From Syntrophomonadaceae bacterium (GTDB taxonomy: Bacteria > Bacillota > Syntrophomonadia > Syntrophomonadales > DTU052), in assembly GCA_012729505.1 (NCBI GenBank), contig JAAYDA010000066.1, forward strand, positions 22,732 through 86,731: a stretch of DNA of 64,000 bases. The letters are read 5' to 3'. Of this stretch, positions 49,744 to 59,730 are shown piece after piece. The notes under the pieces are model-generated. The model had not been told where the DNA came from and did no database searches. It worked only from the letters and a program-made list of their open reading frames with translations. The number at the start of each line of letters is the position of its first letter. Position 1 is the first letter of the stretch. Both the position numbers and the translations under genes were made by a program.

Positions 49744-52700
49744 TCACCTGCCTATTATAAAAGTATTGGGTTTGCCGACTCGTGCTCTGATCATGCCGGT
49801 GCTGGTATCGGCAAAACTGGTGTAATCAAGCCATTTCCGGCTGAAGCTGTCATAGCCATAAATACGTTCCCTGCCTTGCGAGGCCCCGCCCGCAGACCAG
49901 GACACATATATATCTCCCGCCAACAGATTCATACCGGTCTCCTGCCGATTTGACTTCATAGTTACCAGCACATCAAAACCACTAACTGGGCTGAATCCCG
50001 GCCGGTTCACCTTCAGAGACTCCAGATATCCAGGTGAAGCCGGGGTCAGGTAAACATGGACATTAAAGTTCTGATTAACCCGGCTGAATTCCTGATATTC
50101 AAAGGTTTTCAGAGCCCGGAGCGGTATCTCCAGCTTATAGTTGTTGCCCGCCACCCGAATGGTAGTGGTGGAATTCTTGTCTATACCTGAACTGGGAATT
50201 AATATCTCCACTTGGTTACCGGACCTCTGCTTGCCATCCAGCTGAATATCATAATAAGCATAGTGCCAATAGCTGATATCGTTCCCCACCAGTATTTTTA
50301 AATCATCCCGATCCCCTTCAATTCCAGTGTTTGTGTCGTCTATTTTGGCGGTAGGCGGCCGCTTGGACACATCTGAACTGGAAACATTTACGGGGTTGTC
50401 TTCACAGGCGATTAGCGGTGACGCACCTTGCTGATTTACAGTCCTCAGCCAAAAGTAATATCTTTTACCGGATTCAATCTTTTCAAATATGTAGGAGGTG
50501 TCGTTAGTCGTGACCAGGAATTCACTGGAATTACTGTTATCAGTGTTGTTTACATAAATCTCATAGCTGCTGGAAAACTCCGAGGGGGTCCAGGACAGTT
50601 TTATTGCCCGTTGATTCCACAGCTCAGCAGTAAAGTCTGAGGGCATCGAAGCTTCAAAAGTAAAGCCACCCTCCACATGAGCCTCCGCATAATCCGGACC
50701 GGGATTTCGGACCGTAACATCCACAGTCCCCTTGGGATGAGACGGGGTTATTGCTCTCAAATGGGATGAGTTTACATATACAACCGACTCAGCTTCAACC
50801 GTTCCGAAGAATACACTGCAGCCATCCCGAAAACCCTCCCCGGTAATGTTAACAGTAGTGCCCCCTTGGATTGGCCCCTGAGAGGGAGTGATTTCTTTAA
50901 TGGCAATCTCACTTTCCACCTGGACATATGTATATCCGTCAATCATATATGCGGTGCCATAATCGGTTAAATTGATTACTATAACATCAACCGCCTTCTC
51001 AAATACTCCCTCCGGCAAGCTGATGGCCGGAGTTCGTACCACAATACTCTCGGCTGATTGCTGAATCACCGTGGCCCGCTGATCTCCGAAATATACTTCC
51101 AGCCGATCAGCAAAGTTGGCTCCATAGACAGCAACATTTGTGCCGCCTTTGAGGCTGCCCTGAGAAGGGTTAACCTCCGTAATCGCAGGCTGATCAACCG
51201 GTGAAACATATTCTATCCGGTAATCCGCATATCCGCCATCCGGATTCATAACCCGCAGAATCCTGGCGCCTATCCGGTCAGCCGCAGGTATGACCACCCG
51301 TATCTCCTGGTTGTTCAGCACTGTAACTCTGGGGGCCCCTCCCGGGTAATCGTTCAGAGATTTGAATACTTGACCATTTTGGTCGCCCAGCAGCACATCC
51401 GTTCCCGGCAAACTGATATTTTGATCAGGGTCATTAGGATCGCTGACAACCTCAGGCCTCAAAAATCCGGAACCCTTTATCAGTCCGGGGCTGTCCTGAT
51501 GCCTAGAAAACTTAGTCGGCATTACACTGGTTATAACCGGCTTGGATATTGCATAAGTATAAGCACCTGCCAGAGTAGACGTGCCCGTATCCGGATTGCT
51601 GATAGTAACATCCACCCGGCCGCCCCCGGTATACACTGGAGTGACGACCTTTATCTGAGTTCCCTGGGAACGGAGAATGGTATCATCCATGACTATGGCC
51701 GCAACATGGCCGCCAAAAGTAACCTGGGGCCAGGCATCTATTTCATTATCAGCATTTCTCGCTACGCGAAAATCCTCTCCGTCAATAATAACCTCCTGGC
51801 CTCCTGAGGCCGGACCCTGGTTAGGCTGAACACTTTTAATTATCGGTTTGCTGGAGGATCTTACATACTTGAAAGCATTCTCTAGCCGGGCTGAACCCCC
51901 ATCAGGGTTAACAACCAATACATCCACAGTGCCATCATCGGCCCTGGCCGGAGTTTTGGCCCGAATAACACCCCTCCAAACCCCTTCATCTTCATCATAT
52001 TCCAGCAGGTCCACCTGAATATTGGTGGCCGGAAGCCCCCCCAGATACAATTCCGCTCCTTTATGGAGATCCCAGCCTTCAACGATTACATCGGTTCCCC
52101 CATTCAAAGTGCCTTTACCCGGAGAAATATCTATTATTTCCGGTTTACTGCTGGGTATCTGCAATTCAAAACGATCCTTGGCCGTATCCATGCCGGTATC
52201 CGGATTCTTAACCGTTATTTCATACCAGCCGGGAAGAAGATTATCGGGAACGGGGAAAATAATAGCCCCATCATTTATAACCTCGACCCCCTCCAAAGCC
52301 TCATTTCCGAAAATAATCTGAGCAGCGGGGTCTGTGGCAAAGTTTTCACCAAAAACCGTTACCAGTATTCCCTTCTCACCATGCTTCGGAAAGAAATCAC
52401 GGATTTCCGGCAGGGTCAATACCCGATGATAGCGGAAACCGTCTTCCTTAACATCCAATCTGATGCCTTCCGGAGAAACATTCATAACCTCCACCGGCGT
52501 CCACACTCCCACCCGGCTTCCGGGGGGAGTTATGACGGTCAGGGTTTGATTGTTGCCCGACACCTGCTTTACGATGGCTTCCGCTCCGTCGATAGTTACA
52601 ATTATCCCGACGCCGGTCACCGGGTTGTATGGATTCGGAAGGAATCCACTGCCGCTAATAGTTATCTCCTGACCACCCTCTACCGAACCTTCATTAGGCG

Positions 52701-55242
52701 TGACCACAATGGAACCACTGCCGTTATCAACCTTATATTCCATTCCCTGTGCTAATTTGTCCCATCCCTTATCAGTATTTATTACATATACATCCCGGAG
52801 CCCCTGGGTACCCTCGGGAACCTGAAATATTATTTTAGTGCCCTCCGGCTGATTATTGCTGGATTGGAGCTCACTGCCGTCCGCACCGACCACCCGGTAA
52901 TCAGGATCAATGACCTTGTCCAGTGTGGAAATGCCAAATTGTTCAAAAAAATCGTCTGCCAGCAGATTGTCCATTACATCTCCGGTATACTCATTGGCAC
53001 AAACCAGCTGGTCGCCGATCAATACAGCGGAATTGGCCATAAAACGGCTGCCGGTCAATGTGGCATGATTACCACCGGTTTCAGGAGCAATATTGGGACT
53101 GATCGAGGTAATGGCCGGGCTGCTGACATAAGTATACTCTGCGGCAGCAAATTTGCCGTCGGTATTGGCCACAATCACATCCACCTGCCCCCGAACCGTC
53201 GTAGCAGGAACAGAAACTTCAATGGAAATTATAAATCCTCTTTCCGGGTCAAAAGCCCCCTGTTTCAAGCTGTTAATAATGGCTGGAGCTCCGGCAAATG
53301 TTATTGCAACCCCTTCGAAGAAGTTGTATCCCTCGATAACCGCCTTTTGCTCCCGCAGGTTGGGTCCATAAGTAGGAGTTATCGATGTTATTTCCGGCTC
53401 GGGATAGGTTCTGGTTATGGTTAATCCACCACTCAAGATTCCGATTTCCGCCAATGGATAATAGGTCTGGTCTATACATTCTTTCCACTGACCTTCATCA
53501 AAATAGAATGTTTTCTCGGAAACGGTCACTTGCACATCAACTTGTTCTTCCAGCTTATTCCCCAGAGGATAGACACGGCTTATGACATTAAGGTATTGAA
53601 CGTTTCCCACCGTGTTGAGAGCCTTAATATCTGCCATTACACCACCTGTGGTTACCATGATCGTCCGCTCAATTCGGAAATCCTTGCCCTCATAATAACC
53701 GGGTATCTCTTGGATGAGTTTTAGGGGGCTAACCCCGGAATCATCAACGCTTATGATGTTAACATCACCAATAACCGAGGATGTGCCGTCAGGCAGCTCC
53801 AACCTTTTAGTCGAAGGAATATTGCGGAAATAGCTGAAATATTGTCCCCCTAATACCAGCCCGGTGAGTTGATCAAAGGGTATTTGGCCAGGAGTCACTG
53901 ATTGCAGGTTCAGATATTGAGCTGCCGTTGAATAAAAATATCCATTCTCTTTCTCGGCAAAAACGTAACCGGTCTGAATGCGGTCAACAACCTTTACCTT
54001 GGCCGGCCCCTGGATATTGTCAGGCGACGGTGGGACTGTTACTTCGAAAGCCGTTTTGCCCTCGCCAACATATGATGGAGGTTCGATTGTTTTACAATCT
54101 GAAGCCGGTAAAGACTTTCCGTCTATTTCGAAAAACACCGTCATAGTCTGATCAAATTTCTCCCCGACTATGACTGCCTTATTTCCTCCCCCCACCGGTC
54201 CGTGGTTGGGCAAAACCTGGTCCAGCTTGATTCCGCTGGGAACCAGTTTAATATCCACCGCATTCTTATAGACACTCATCCCCCGGCGTTTACCTGCGTC
54301 CCATACTTCAATCTGAATATCCCTATTGCCCAGCTGGGGATTAGGCACTGTGGCCCGAATAGAATTGGAAGACACATTTTCAATTAACGCTCTGACCCCA
54401 CCTATGTATACCCGGGTATTCTCAGGCAATTCATTTAGGAGATTCGCCCCCGTCAGTTCCAGCTTAGAACCGACAAATATAGGAGCAGGGCGAGGATCAA
54501 AGCTGCTCACATACGGGCCTGGTTCATTATAGCAATCGGCCTCCGTCAATAGGCTGGAGTATCCCCCCACGTTTTCCACCTTAACCTCAACTTCTTTACC
54601 TCGCAGTATATTGCTGACCTCTATGTAAATGCCCCCGTCAGATGCATCCTTGAATATCTGCCCGGCCGGGCTCTCAAAATTACCGAATTTGATTGCCGAG
54701 CCTTCCAGAGCATCTTTTTCCTTAAGGTAGACCTTATCAACCCAATCAAAATAACCGCCTTCGATTTTCAGGAAGGTTTTCCGGTCTGCATCTTTGGTGG
54801 AAGGATTTCCGTTATCGTCATATTTGTCAATAATAGTAAAAGGATAACTGTGGGAGATGCTGGGGTTCTGCATATACTTGAATGGATTAGCTTTGTTGGC
54901 CGATCCATCGTCATTGGCCAATATTAAATTATTAACCTGTATGATACCGGTAGCATCAAACTCCGTGAGATCCTGGGAAGGAACAGTTACTACCACAAAA
55001 CCGGAGCCGGTGCTGACTATGTCGGCTCCCTCCAACACAATAGCTTTTGCTCCAATCTGCAGAATAACTTTAGTACCCGCAGCACCCAATCCGCTGCCGG
55101 AAATCACCAATTGTCCGCCTCCCGGCGGCATAATAGCAGGACTTACTTCCGAAATAACCGGACCTGCGGCCTGAACCGGCACAGCCGGGAAAAGGCTGAA
55201 CATAAAAGTAAAAAGTACTAACAAAGCCAGCTTACGGCGCAT
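49744..55242 (-). CDS. Giant secreted IPT/TIG-repeat protein
   Basis: The 1832-residue protein has a signal peptide ending VPVQAAG (about residue 26) and about 14 IPT/TIG-like repeats up to residue 1560, each starting like PEITSITPTYGPNLREQK or IKEITPSQGPIQGGTTVNIT. A fibronectin type III-like domain follows (about 1565-1655, FTAELWNQRAIKLSWTPSEF) and a C-terminal beta region with FIIGR at the end. No SLH, LPXTG or transmembrane tail is seen, so it is either secreted or held by the SLH proteins encoded next to it. It is the first and largest gene of the surface operon. Confidence 0.88.
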   Translation of the reverse strand: MRRKLALLVLFTFMFSLFPAVPVQAAGPVISEVSPAIMPPGGGQLVISGSGLGAAGTKVILQIGAKAIVLEGADIVSTGSGFVVVTVPSQDLTEFDATGIIQVNNLILANDDGSANKANPFKYMQNPSISHSYPFTIIDKYDDNGNPSTKDADRKTFLKIEGGYFDWVDKVYLKEKDALEGSAIKFGNFESPAGQIFKDASDGGIYIEVSNILRGKEVEVKVENVGGYSSLLTEADCYNEPGPYVSSFDPRPAPIFVGSKLELTGANLLNELPENTRVYIGGVRALIENVSSNSIRATVPNPQLGNRDIQIEVWDAGKRRGMSVYKNAVDIKLVPSGIKLDQVLPNHGPVGGGNKAVIVGEKFDQTMTVFFEIDGKSLPASDCKTIEPPSYVGEGKTAFEVTVPPSPDNIQGPAKVKVVDRIQTGYVFAEKENGYFYSTAAQYLNLQSVTPGQIPFDQLTGLVLGGQYFSYFRNIPSTKRLELPDGTSSVIGDVNIISVDDSGVSPLKLIQEIPGYYEGKDFRIERTIMVTTGGVMADIKALNTVGNVQYLNVISRVYPLGNKLEEQVDVQVTVSEKTFYFDEGQWKECIDQTYYPLAEIGILSGGLTITRTYPEPEITSITPTYGPNLREQKAVIEGYNFFEGVAITFAGAPAIINSLKQGAFDPERGFIISIEVSVPATTVRGQVDVIVANTDGKFAAAEYTYVSSPAITSISPNIAPETGGNHATLTGSRFMANSAVLIGDQLVCANEYTGDVMDNLLADDFFEQFGISTLDKVIDPDYRVVGADGSELQSSNNQPEGTKIIFQVPEGTQGLRDVYVINTDKGWDKLAQGMEYKVDNGSGSIVVTPNEGSVEGGQEITISGSGFLPNPYNPVTGVGIIVTIDGAEAIVKQVSGNNQTLTVITPPGSRVGVWTPVEVMNVSPEGIRLDVKEDGFRYHRVLTLPEIRDFFPKHGEKGILVTVFGENFATDPAAQIIFGNEALEGVEVINDGAIIFPVPDNLLPGWYEITVKNPDTGMDTAKDRFELQIPSSKPEIIDISPGKGTLNGGTDVIVEGWDLHKGAELYLGGLPATNIQVDLLEYDEDEGVWRGVIRAKTPARADDGTVDVLVVNPDGGSARLENAFKYVRSSSKPIIKSVQPNQGPASGGQEVIIDGEDFRVARNADNEIDAWPQVTFGGHVAAIVMDDTILRSQGTQIKVVTPVYTGGGRVDVTISNPDTGTSTLAGAYTYAISKPVITSVMPTKFSRHQDSPGLIKGSGFLRPEVVSDPNDPDQNISLPGTDVLLGDQNGQVFKSLNDYPGGAPRVTVLNNQEIRVVIPAADRIGARILRVMNPDGGYADYRIEYVSPVDQPAITEVNPSQGSLKGGTNVAVYGANFADRLEVYFGDQRATVIQQSAESIVVRTPAISLPEGVFEKAVDVIVINLTDYGTAYMIDGYTYVQVESEIAIKEITPSQGPIQGGTTVNITGEGFRDGCSVFFGTVEAESVVYVNSSHLRAITPSHPKGTVDVTVRNPGPDYAEAHVEGGFTFEASMPSDFTAELWNQRAIKLSWTPSEFSSSYEIYVNNTDNSNSSEFLVTTNDTSYIFEKIESGKRYYFWLRTVNQQGASPLIACEDNPVNVSSSDVSKRPPTAKIDDTNTGIEGDRDDLKILVGNDISYWHYAYYDIQLDGKQRSGNQVEILIPSSGIDKNSTTTIRVAGNNYKLEIPLRALKTFEYQEFSRVNQNFNVHVYLTPASPGYLESLKVNRPGFSPVSGFDVLVTMKSNRQETGMNLLAGDIYVSWSAGGASQGRERIYGYDSFSRKWLDYTSFADTSTGMIRARVGKPNTFIIGR

Positions 55243-55259
55243 ATTATCGGCTCCTCCCC

Positions 55260-55424
55260 CTAGTACTCTGTAACACCTAATTCCTTACATTATCGCCGGT
55301 TAAATTTCCGTCTGACTGCGTTGTCGTCATTCGTAATACAACCAGTATTACTTAATCCTCCGCCTTGTCATACGCAAATTTTCCTCGCCGAGCAATGTAA
55401 GTTTTAAGTGTTACATAGTACTAG
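55260..55424. repeat. MITE-like 165-bp palindromic element
   Basis: The ends TAGTACTCTGTAACACCTA and the mirrored TAAGTGTTACATAGTACTA are near-perfect inverted repeats of about 30 bp, and the inner parts also mirror each other through GTAATAC/GTATTAC at the centre. It has no coding frame. It lies between the start of the TIG-repeat gene and yqxD. The inner CTGCGTTG...TTTTCCTCG pattern faintly resembles family 2. Confidence 0.7.
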
Positions 55425-55604
55425 ACCAAAATCTAAGCTTTCAGCATTAGCCCTGACCGAGCTGTTCGATCAAGACAAAGACAGATTTCTTATTCATATA
55501 TCGAAACCTGCCGTCAAAAGTTTAGCCGATTTTCCATGGCCCTCAGTGGCATCAGACCGATGTGGTCCTTTTCTTCTCACTATTTCAACCTAATACGCCT
55601 GTTT

Positions 55605-56048
55605 TCAGTTTTCCCCGCTATCCCTTACTATCTCCAGAAGAGCAGCTTGAAAACGCAGATCATCCTGGGTGTTCCGTTTTCTTGGCCCCTTTGTTCTCCC
55701 TCCGCCCCTGCGATGTTTCATCTTAATCTCTCTTTCTTCCAGAAGAAACTCGATGCGGTCAGAACTGAACTCTCTGCCATCAGGACCGATAACACGGGCG
55801 CCTTTGCCTGAAACAATGGCAGCCAGCCCCCAATCCTGGGTAATCACCACATCCCCGGCCTCAGTCATGTTGCTCAGTTTAATGTCCGCTTCCTGAGCAT
55901 CATTTCCCACCACCACATGATGGTCTGAATGGATATTGTGGTTAAAGCTGGCTACCGTCCACACCTGGATATTATTTTTTCTGCCGATTTCCATACAAAA
56001 CTGTAATGCCGCTCTGGGACATGCATCGGCATCCACCAGAATCTTCAT
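55605..56048 (-). CDS. YaiI/YqxD family protein (DUF188)
   Basis: The 147-residue protein has the family opening [20 protein letters not shown], the [14 protein letters not shown] [20 protein letters not shown] and [15 protein letters not shown], a PIN-like fold with acidic residues that suggest a nuclease, although none is proven. It lies 37 bases after the eam gene on the same strand. Confidence 0.88.
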   Translation of the reverse strand: MKILVDADACPRAALQFCMEIGRKNNIQVWTVASFNHNIHSDHHVVVGNDAQEADIKLSNMTEAGDVVITQDWGLAAIVSGKGARVIGPDGREFSSDRIEFLLEEREIKMKHRRGGGRTKGPRKRNTQDDLRFQAALLEIVRDSGEN

Positions 56049-56085
56049 AGCTTACTTCCTTATATTTTTCGATTTTGAATGATCT

Positions 56086-57330
56086 TCAACATGGATTGGC
56101 TATTTCCATTACTTTACCTTCCCAAGTTTTTATGGTTACCTTATCATCCTGGATATCCAAAATACTTTCAGGCATAATCGGTACTTTCCCCATTCCTCCC
56201 GGAGCATTAACAATATAAGTGGGCACTGCCAGACCGGAGGTATGCCCGCGCAAAGATTCGATAATATTCAAACCGGTTTTTATATTGGTTTGCCAGTGTT
56301 GGGTACCCCTGACATCCTTGGCCTGAAAAATATAGTAGGGTCTGACCCGAATCTTAAGCAGCTCATGGTTTAATTTCTTCATGACCGCAGGGGAATCATT
56401 GATGCCCTTTAACAAAACCGCCTGATTCCCTAAAACCACTCCGGCCTCCGCCAACCGCTCACAGGCCCCTGCCGCATCTGGAGTAATCTCCAGAGGATGG
56501 TTAAATTGAGTATTGATATACACCGGCGGATATTTCTTCAGCATCTGAACCAGCTCCGGGGTCACTCTTTGCGGAAGTGTTACAGGTATTCTGGTTCCTA
56601 TTCTTTTCATTTCCACATGGGGAATGGCATGTAATTCGTTCAATATCCATTCCAAAGTCCGGTCATCCAAAAGCAGAGCATCTCCTCCGGTTATGAGCAC
56701 ATCTCTGATTTCACGATTTTCAGCAATATAGGCTATGGCCTTGGTTAAGTCTTCCCAAAGGGCATGTCTGTCGTTTTCACCAATATTGCGTCTTCTTTGG
56801 CAATGACGACAAAACATGGCACATTGGTTAGTAACATTAATAATAAGACGGTCCGGATAACGTCTGGTAATGCACGGGGCCGGTGAAGTCAGGGCCTCAT
56901 TCATAGGGTCCAGGCTTCCTGCTTCACTTAATTCGCGAATATCGGGAACCGACTGCCGGTAAATAGGATTCTCCTGATAGTCATGGGGGATAAGGCTCAG
57001 ATAATAAGGCGAAATGGCCCAACGATACATTCTGCCCACCTTTTCAATTCGCTTTTTCTCCACATCACCCAATCCTAATATTCGCGTGAGTATTCCGGCA
57101 TCCCGAACCCGATTCTTAACATGCCACTTCCAATCATTCCAATCAACCTCATCACCTTTCAAAACCTCAAGTATCTGGTGCTTTTTGGCCGACGCCGCCG
57201 CAGCACAATCACTCCCTGTTGGAATAAACGCCGCCGCCTCCAGAAAAGGTATTGCATCAGCTTTCAATTCTTTAGCTCTTAATATAGACTGTTTTCTTTC
57301 AATATTGACAATTTCTTTTTCCTGCATCAT
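56086..57330 (-). CDS. eam: Glutamate 2,3-aminomutase (radical SAM, KamA family)
   Basis: I start at the ATG at 57330 (414 residues), because AAAGGAGT lies 5 bases ahead; the frame runs on to 57444 without such a site. The iron-sulfur cysteines are C170, C174 and C177 in CAMFCRHC, and the PLP lysine is K382 in NAPGGMGK. Lysine 2,3-aminomutases have two aspartates that hold the substrate amine (D293 and D330 in the C. subterminale enzyme). Here the matching residues, 37 apart, are K338 (FQAKDVRG) and N375 (VNAPGG), as described for glutamate 2,3-aminomutase. It would make beta-glutamate, a compatible solute. Substrate assignment is by these residues. Confidence 0.85.
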   Translation of the reverse strand: MMQEKEIVNIERKQSILRAKELKADAIPFLEAAAFIPTGSDCAAAASAKKHQILEVLKGDEVDWNDWKWHVKNRVRDAGILTRILGLGDVEKKRIEKVGRMYRWAISPYYLSLIPHDYQENPIYRQSVPDIRELSEAGSLDPMNEALTSPAPCITRRYPDRLIINVTNQCAMFCRHCQRRRNIGENDRHALWEDLTKAIAYIAENREIRDVLITGGDALLLDDRTLEWILNELHAIPHVEMKRIGTRIPVTLPQRVTPELVQMLKKYPPVYINTQFNHPLEITPDAAGACERLAEAGVVLGNQAVLLKGINDSPAVMKKLNHELLKIRVRPYYIFQAKDVRGTQHWQTNIKTGLNIIESLRGHTSGLAVPTYIVNAPGGMGKVPIMPESILDIQDDKVTIKTWEGKVMEIANPC

Positions 57331-58119
57331 ATTCACTCCTTTACCATTGTCTATATCATCAGTAGTTGGCGATAGAGGAGATCCGATATCATTCGTTGCC
57401 AATGCCAGCAACATAATAAAACTGCTATAAAATACAACAACCAAAGAGAACCTTTGGTTGTCAAAACATGACGGTCTCCCCGTAGAACGCTTGCGAGGTT
57501 AGCTGACGGATTCGGGCCTGGGATAGCCCTACTGGAAAATCCAGATTCACCCCTATTATTGGTTCCCCCGCTCTCTGATATGAACAGAGATTCAGCGATT
57601 TGACTTCATATGAATTATTTAGTTTTCTGGTCCCCGACAAACCTGCAGCCATACTGCACTTTTGGTTGCGGGAAGCATACTTTTGACGACCAAGGATCAT
57701 GCCTTTATTATATGCAAAAGCAAGCAATTACCTTGTCATCATTTGTCGTTAGTCTTAACTCTGATCCAAACTGAAATAATATGATTAGGATCTCAGCAGA
57801 TTGTGCTTCAATCCCGACCGAAATGCTGCTCTGAACCGGTCCGCTGCTTAAGCATTCAAAACCCGGTGCCCGCGTCTTCCGCACATTGCCAACAATTTGG
57901 CAGGCACTGTTTTTTTAGCATAGCACAAAAAAGAATTCTCGGTAAATATGGTTTTTCATACTATAGCACCCTGGCGACGCCGCCAATCAGCCCCCCTTGA
58001 AATGTGGCCCGGTTTGGAAAAGCCGGACAAATCAGGGCAGGGAACCCCAGCAATTGCTCCTGAGCATCCAAAGACGAACAATCCGACCTGGTACAGATAA
58101 TGATATATAATGAAGGTGG
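57331..58119. other. Gene-poor stretch between eam and the marR gene
   Basis: No gene I can support. A perfect 10-bp inverted repeat ACAACCAAAG/CTTTGGTTGT lies at about 57440-57464, ahead of eam. An 88-codon minus frame (57461-57727) has no ribosome site or recognisable domain. A short minus-strand open frame near 57960-58080 (with VFGCSGAIAGVPCPDLSG) may be a gene remnant. Confidence 0.45.
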
Positions 58120-58172
58120 TTGACGGACCAAGAGGTAAATATTAAACTTAATGCTGTATCATTATGCATAAG
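58120..58172 (+). promoter_or_regulatory. Possible promoter and operator of the marR gene
   Basis: TTGACG and TAAACT are separated by 17 bases (58120-58148). An imperfect inverted repeat CTTAATGC...GCATAAG (58147-58172) overlaps the expected start site and could be the site where the MarR protein controls its own gene. Both are weak matches. Confidence 0.4.
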
Positions 58173-58186
58173 GAAGGAAAAATCAA

Positions 58187-58615
58187 ATGGAAGATTACAC
58201 TACTTTTATTTGTTTTAACCTTAAGACTACCAATAAAAAAGTGGAAAAATATCTGACATCTTCCTATGAGGAATTTGGCATCAATGTAGCTCAGGCCTTT
58301 ATAATTATGACTTTACTCGACAGAGACGGCTCTACACTTACTGAAATAGGCCATAAAGCTCAGATAGAAAATTCCTCGTTAACAACAATGGTTGATAAAT
58401 TGGAGTCTATGGAGCTGGTGGAAAGAAAACTGGATCGTGAGGACCGCCGAGTAATAAGAGTCTTCTTAACGGACAAAGGCCGTGAACTCGCCAGCCGTGT
58501 TATCGAAGCCGGAACCAGCTTTAATCAACTGTTGAAGAATTCTCTCGGTCAAAATGTGGATTCTCTTTTGGAGTCGCTGAACATTATTACCGAAAGGCTG
58601 GAAAAAAATATTTAG
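58187..58615 (+). CDS. MarR family transcriptional regulator
   Basis: The 142-residue protein has the MarR winged helix: SSLTTMVDKLESMELVERKL and DREDRRVIRVFLTDKGREL. AGGAAGG precedes the start. It controls genes in response to a small molecule; the target is not visible. A minus-strand hydrolase gene lies convergently 70 bases downstream. Confidence 0.9.
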   Translation: MEDYTTFICFNLKTTNKKVEKYLTSSYEEFGINVAQAFIIMTLLDRDGSTLTEIGHKAQIENSSLTTMVDKLESMELVERKLDREDRRVIRVFLTDKGRELASRVIEAGTSFNQLLKNSLGQNVDSLLESLNIITERLEKNI

Positions 58616-58684
58616 CCGCCGCCTGTACGGCTAATGCTTATCACAGTTCTTTTTCCGGCACAGCCAGGTAAGGCCGGTCGAAAC

Positions 58685-59563
58685 CTACAAGCACCCGTAA
58701 ACTCCATCTTCCAACTCCTCTGCCTGGCCCAATAAAATTAAACGCTCCAAATGATTTTTCAGCATACACTTTTCCCAGAATAAAATCATGGGGGATTGGT
58801 GCACCCGATAAATCAAATGTTTGGCAGCCAATTGGTCGATAGTACTGGGATTCTTTTTAATATGCTTAATTATCCTCTGTTCCCGCAAAATAATGCGATG
58901 ACCATACTCGCGTAAAGCCTGAATCGGATCTTCTATCACCTCATTAACATGGCTGGATACTACTCTTGATGGTTTTAGATTAATTATTCGATCAATGGAA
59001 TCCATAAAAGCGCTAAGATCAGTGTTTGGTTCCCCATACCAGGGTCCCACTTTAGTCAGACAAATATCTCCCACAAAGGTCAGGTCTTCCTCGGGAAAAT
59101 GAAATGAGCAATGACCCTTTGAATGTCCCGGGGTATGAATAACCATTACTTTGGTTGTACCGCAATCAATAAGCTGACTATCACTGATCTCCCCGTCCAC
59201 AGTCCAGGTCAGATCCTGCCAGCCGGTATCAGGCGCCAAATCTGCGAAAAATCGGGGCATAAGTTCATCCCAGCCATCAAGGGCCATAATCATTTCCAGG
59301 GATTTCATTCCGGGATGTTCCAGAGGGTGAAGGAGTATCCGGGCATTGGTAAAACAGTTATTATCCCTGATGTGATCGTAATGATGGTGGGTATTAATCA
59401 GGACATCAATCTGCTCGGGCTTAGTCTGTTCCAGTATTTTTCCGGCCCCACTGTCAATCATTATGCGAATATCATCATCTACTAAAACACAATTGCCAAA
59501 AGTATAACCTTCTTCAGTAAACACTATATGCAGTCTGTTACCCACCTGAACAAGCATACTCAA
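58685..59563 (-). CDS. Metallo-beta-lactamase-fold hydrolase
   Basis: The 292-residue protein has the metal motif INTHHHYDHIRDN, IHTPGHSKGHCSFHF and the FVGDICLTKVGPWYG region, with SSHVNEVIEDP as the last histidine. A C-terminal helical region (about 215-290) looks like the winged-helix extension of the lactamase-like LACTB2 group. Substrate unknown. It converges with the marR gene. Confidence 0.87.
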   Translation of the reverse strand: MSMLVQVGNRLHIVFTEEGYTFGNCVLVDDDIRIMIDSGAGKILEQTKPEQIDVLINTHHHYDHIRDNNCFTNARILLHPLEHPGMKSLEMIMALDGWDELMPRFFADLAPDTGWQDLTWTVDGEISDSQLIDCGTTKVMVIHTPGHSKGHCSFHFPEEDLTFVGDICLTKVGPWYGEPNTDLSAFMDSIDRIINLKPSRVVSSHVNEVIEDPIQALREYGHRIILREQRIIKHIKKNPSTIDQLAAKHLIYRVHQSPMILFWEKCMLKNHLERLILLGQAEELEDGVYGCL

Positions 59564-59644
59564 TTCTCCTTAATCTATTAAATTCTACGATTTATAATTA
59601 TAAGATAATCCTATTGTTAAATATAAGCAAGCTGCCGAAATGAT

Positions 59645-59695
59645 AAAAAACCCCTCCAGAGGTATGGAATTTAACCCATGTTCTCTCTGAAGGGG
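59645..59695 (-). terminator. Terminator after the LysM-3D gene
   Basis: CCCCTTCAGAG pairs with CTCTGGAGGGG, followed by TTTTTT on the minus strand. It lies 36 bases past the stop at 59731. Confidence 0.8.
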
Positions 59696-59730
59696 CTGGG
59701 GGAGTTTACCTGGGGGGAGGATAATATATT

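Noticed and set aside
55408..55593. 61-codon plus frame between the MITE-like element and yqxD
   Set aside because: Starts inside the palindrome, has no ribosome site and no known motif.
56086..57330. Lysine 2,3-aminomutase
   Set aside because: The two substrate-holding aspartates are replaced by K338 and N375, the glutamate-type pattern.
57461..57727. 88-codon minus frame upstream of eam
   Set aside because: No ribosome site, no recognisable domain, and the composition is not distinct from chance.
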